Assembly (NCBI GenBank): GCA_016748015.1
Contig: JAAOMT010000436.1
Coordinates: forward strand, 1,942,866-2,006,865
Length of the DNA: 64,000 nt
Source: Geosiphon pyriformis
Taxonomy: Eukaryota > Glomeromycota > Glomeromycetes > Archaeosporales > Geosiphonaceae
Direction of reading: 5' to 3'
Part shown: positions 60,095 through 64,000 of the stretch, piece by piece
How the letters are laid out: the number at the start of each line of letters is the position of its first letter
How positions within the stretch are numbered: position 1 is the first letter of the stretch
Notes under the pieces: generated by a model
Database searches by the model: none
Seen by the model: only the letters and a program-made list of their open reading frames with translations
What the model was told of the DNA's origin: nothing
Position numbers and translations under genes: made by a program

Positions 60095-60949
60095 TGTTAC
60101 AGATGATTAATTAAGGTCTCAATGCAAATAACAAGTCTGTAACTTGGTATTCAATTGATATGATAATGTTGGTTTCTAAAAATTGTTTATATCTGAAGGT
60201 TTTTGTTGATTGAGTCCTTTGTATAATGGACAAAAATTCAATTGTTGTCTTCTCAGTAGCCTCCCAGAATCACAATTCTATCAAATTTTTTTCTCAGCAT
60301 GATGACTGGTAATCTGGCAAAGATGCCCTTCTGGTAAGCTATTCTTTAATTTTCAACATTATACTCTTTCTTTGGAGTTTTTTACCAGATTATCTTTGAT
60401 GTCAATAATTCAGCACTTTTACTCTTCAATCAATTAGTCAAACAACAGAAATAACAAAAGAAAATAATAAAAGAGAACAGAAGAAATAAGCCAAGACAAT
60501 GAATATTAATATCCTATTAATAGCCATAATCAAAAGCTATTGTTCTAATGTATTTAAGTATCAATTACTATCAACATAAAGTGTTGATAGTAGGGAGTAG
60601 ATTTGAGATATTGAATGATTATTTATTGATATTTTGTGATGTAGAAGGTTACTTAGATCAAATCTAAACTGAGAGATCTGTTTTTTCTGCTTTTAATGCT
60701 ACTGCTATATATACCTAATTTATGTTCTATGAGATTGCTCACATTTTCAAGTGATGTGCTATGATTTTTTAAGCAATGCTTACATTGTTAAACAATGTGT
60801 CCTAATTTTCTAACATCACTTCACATTGCTGAACAATGTGCTGTAATTCCTAATATTGCTCTATATTGCTAAGCAATGTGCTCATGTGCTAACTACTACT
60901 CCCTTATTGGTCTGCTATTTTTTTATAACTGTTTTCTTTATGAGTAACA
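60095..60949 (-). repeat. 5' LTR, family B
   Basis: TGTTACAGATGATTAATTAAGG ... is trimmed here to its ends: begins TGTTACAG, ends TGAGTAACA, 855 bases like its partner. Palindromes at 60782, 60823 and 60863. Confidence 0.92.
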
Positions 60950-61090
60950 ACATTAAAAAAAAACAATATTTAAAGTTTTTAATGATGATTTAACTTTTTT
61001 TTGGTAAAAATTAATTTTAAATTTTTATTTTTAAAATTTAATATATTTAACTTTTTAATTATTATATACTTAATTTAGAAGTTAAAAACT
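60950..61090. other. AT-rich spacer before the last LINE
   Basis: Short A/T-rich sequence; the T-run at about 61091-61106 is the A-tail of the minus-strand LINE that follows. Confidence 0.5.
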
Positions 61091-64000
61091 AGTTTTTTTT
61101 TTTTTATTAACATTTAACAAGTAAAGCCCAAATGCCACTTAACACAATATATCATACAAAATGATCTAAACTAAGTGCAAATCATGCACTTTCTACACAT
61201 AACCAGCCACTCAGACCAATCAGAGCAATACTACAAATCTATTACAATAGACACCACACTATTAAGATTAGCAAAAAAACAAGATAGCTTACAGAAACCA
61301 AAGCCAATGCCAAAGGCCTCAGCAATACTAAACAACCTGACAACTTTAACCAAAAGTAAAAAAGATAGACCATAAACAACAGGAAAGTCCAAGCTATTAC
61401 TCACAATCAGACACTTTTTCTTCAAAATTGCCCTATATTTAGTTCTGACCAATTATATCTCAGCCCAATAAGCCATTCCCAAGCCACAAACAAAATTAAT
61501 AACATTCTCACTAGCAAGTTTAACACCACCAAAAACCTCCACAGCTTCAACAAACCAATTCTTGAACAGAAAACTTTTACACAAAATGGTATACAAAACA
61601 TTATCAGAAGTATACAGATAAAGCATCTGTAAGACTTAAAATGATGATAACTCCAAATCTGGTAAAACACCCCACTTAGCATAAAATATCACAAATAGGT
61701 TACCACAAATTCCAGAGTCGAATACACAGACAAAAAAATGATCAGAATTCTTAATCTTTTCACAATAAAAACACAAAACACTAAGATATCTCTTGTTATA
61801 CAAGTGCTTCAGAATGGCAACTAGCAGATGATAATATAAGGCTTTTATGAAGTAAGAACACAAATCAGCCATTGTTTTACTTGTAAAACCCACCAACATA
61901 TGAGAGTCAAAATGCTAAACTAAGGCCATATAAATCCAATCCACATTACCAACTAAGCAATTGTCAATAACACCAGAACCAGAGCCAACCTCTCAGTTAG
62001 CACAATGAATATATCCAAAAACCCCCTTAGTAAAATGGCAAACATTCTTAAATACTATTATTCTACCAGCCTTAATAAACTTATCTTTAATCAAAACTGG
62101 AAGCATAAGATCTAAATCAGCAGTCATACTAGCCAGTTCATCAGCATAGTTATTACCCAAAATGCCTGAATGTCTTCTAACTTTGTATCAAGAAACATTT
62201 AGTCTCTTATTCCTAATAGCTTTCACAATACCATGACATTTTATTCAACAATGATTTTAAAAATCTGGCAAAATTAGAGCTAACTTAGCAGCATAAGCAT
62301 TCAAGGCAGCTTAACTGTCTAAGTATACTACAACCAAACTATTGAGAGGAACACATAACAAAGCCAAAGAAATAGCCTGCAACTCTGCTATTGTAAAAGA
62401 CACCAACCCATCAATCCTAATGCCAATACTCAGACACAAGTCAGAAAAATAAGCAGCAGTCACACAACTCATCTTATGCATATCCAAATTTCTCAAAAAC
62501 CTATTAGTATAGACATTAACAATATCCAAATTAACAGCCAAAAGACTTTGTCTTAAATCAGAGAAGTCTTTAAAGCTATAAACATTTAAAGACTAAGAGT
62601 TAATATTAACCACTACAGCTGAAAACAAAGACTTGGCCAAGAAATCACATGTAAAACTAAACCAATAAGGAATTAAATCTCTTGGATCAAGTCTTTTCCA
62701 ATGGTAGAAACTTTTCTAATCCAAGACCAACTCTTTTTTATTATACAATTGTTTTACAAAAGCAATCCCAAATCTTTTAAGTGAACATAAAACATCATAA
62801 AACATCCTATTCTCTAGAACAATAAATATTAAAGTGCCACCAGAAAAATAGAAAGCATACAAAGAAAAATTGTCCAAAGACATATCACAATCCTAAAATT
62901 TCTTCACAACATTAGCCAAAAAATTATTGGTCAACTTAATATGCAACTTAAAAGCTAATGCAAAGGGTGAACAGAAAAACAACTCAAAACCTATAGGTCC
63001 AGATACTTATGGTTAAACAATCAACTAACAAGCCCATCAGTATTTGAGAAACCCACCACAGATGCAACTTTGCTTTTAGCTTGCAATTGCTCAAATAATA
63101 TCAAACCATACAAAGAAAAATAATATAGAGCTTCATTAAGAAAATCTCTTAGAAAACCAGCTTTTAATCTCAAATCTCTCCTAATCAACATGTTCTACTT
63201 AGTACATACACTCTTAGAAATAAAATTAAACTAAATTCTATAATTAACAATAGGCTGCAATACAGTTAAGACCAGGTAAAGAAACTGTTTGTCTGAAACA
63301 GTCTTTCTTAAAACCAAATTAACAAAGAATCTGATATCTAAATGAGCCTTTGCCAAACTGGATTTAGACAAACCCTTAGACAATAAAAAAATCTTAAAAT
63401 ACCTATAAGATTTTTTTTTGTAAGCAACTGAGATTAGCAAATCACTAATTGATAAAAAAGCTTTCTTAACTTTCTGGTTAATAGAAATGGCCACAGTTTT
63501 TTCATTATTAATAGAAATGTCATTTACTCTAAAAAACTCACTAGCAATGTCCAAAATATATTAAGTGGCCACTTGATTATTTCCCAAATTGTGTCATTGA
63601 CAAAAGCACCAGCTGCCAAAAATGAAGTCAACTCATCTTGGCTTTCCAATTTGCCAGTTCTAGTAATAAACTTTGTGTTAATCCAGTAGTCACACAAACT
63701 TTCCTGTCTTTTAATCTTACATAAAAAAAAATTGTAGAAGATCTTCTATAGCAAAAGAGAAAACACTTTAACCTGGTCAAGACCATTATGCACCTGGTAT
63801 TTATCTATTAGACCAAAATCAGTCATAACATAATTGACTTAATCATTGTAAATATTTCCAAAGAATCTGATAAAACTTGTACACATTTTAATCTAAACCA
63901 AATTATTTCACAAGTAATGTCAACCCACAGAATCATAGGCTTTTTGCATATCTTACAAAACAAGCCAAAGCTCATGATTTTTTTTCAAAGCATCTTCAAT
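61091..64000 (-). mobile_element. Minus-strand LINE, 3' part, runs off the window
   Basis: Same order as the 41-45 kb copy: C-terminal region (61231-61682), zinc motif with C-F-Y-C-E ... D-H-F-F-V-C (61636-61899), RNase H (62311-62541 with T-I-A-E-L-Q-A-I-S-L-A), RT (63231-63610 with Y-F-K-I-F-L-L-S and S-D-K-Q-F-L-Y-L). The RT box at about 63593-63604 reads F-V-N-D, so the first Asp is lost. Stops scattered. The 5' part lies beyond the window edge. Confidence 0.85.

Larger units (their letters stand above)
45236..60949 (-). mobile_element. Composite Ty3/gypsy element: family B shell around a family C core
   Basis: The outer LTRs (45236-46090 and 60095-60949) are the same length, 855 bases, and nearly co-linear, with ATAT/ACAT outer flanks. 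The right part is family B 5' LTR, primer site, gag and start of protease; the left part is family B RNase H, integrase, ORF3 and 3' LTR. Between them lies family C from gag to its 3' LTR. Family B lacks most of protease and RT, and family C lacks its 5' LTR, so a deletion accompanied or followed nesting. Confidence 0.85.

Noticed and set aside
1-64000. CRISPR arrays, rRNA genes, bacterial operons
   Set aside because: No regularly spaced identical repeats with unique spacers, no rRNA-like GC-rich conserved blocks, and the genes are spliced eukaryotic genes.

Overview
The window looks like nuclear DNA of a very AT-rich, repeat-laden fungus, most likely an arbuscular mycorrhizal fungus (Glomeromycotina, Rhizophagus-like). 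The evidence is three intron-bearing eukaryotic genes (short GT-AG introns, a fungal-type tropomyosin, a Lag1-type ceramide synthase, eIF3j) and Ty3/gypsy and LINE families whose Gag, Pol, RNase H and C-terminal segments resemble, from memory, repeats that are abundant in Rhizophagus. No search was run, so the genus is an inference.

Layout. 1-9.1 kb: decayed repeats, namely a remnant, a solo LTR (1933-2808) and a heavily mutated minus-strand LINE. 9.1-11.16 kb: AT desert. 11.4-15.9 kb: the only gene island, with eIF3j (minus), tropomyosin (plus, divergent from eIF3j) and a Lag1-type ceramide synthase (minus, convergent with tropomyosin). 16.2-17.85 kb: AT desert. 17.85-32.07 kb: a truncated, decayed Ty3/gypsy copy (family A, copy 2), a BED/hAT-like remnant, plus- and minus-strand LINE pieces and two LTRs. 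32.07-40.42 kb: a better preserved family A element with both LTRs and a nested solo LTR. 41.0-45.2 kb: a 5'-truncated LINE split by a solo LTR. 45.24-60.95 kb: a composite of family B (matching 855-bp LTRs) containing a 5'-deleted family C element. 61-64 kb: another minus-strand LINE running off the window.

Nothing here encodes a metabolic or defence system. The most informative features are in the transposons. Three Ty3/gypsy families carry an extra, similar-looking ORF between integrase and the 3' LTR. Family C has a dUTPase-like domain and a Cys-rich region between protease and reverse transcriptase. Catalytic codons across the elements carry G-to-A or C-to-T type losses that resemble RIP or methyl-cytosine decay. 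Among host genes the oddity is a 123-residue tropomyosin with an unbroken heptad register.

Coding frames of decayed elements were read by eye; boundaries given for pseudogene regions are approximate, while LTR ends and host-gene exon ends were placed to the base where a TG..CA end or GT-AG border was visible.
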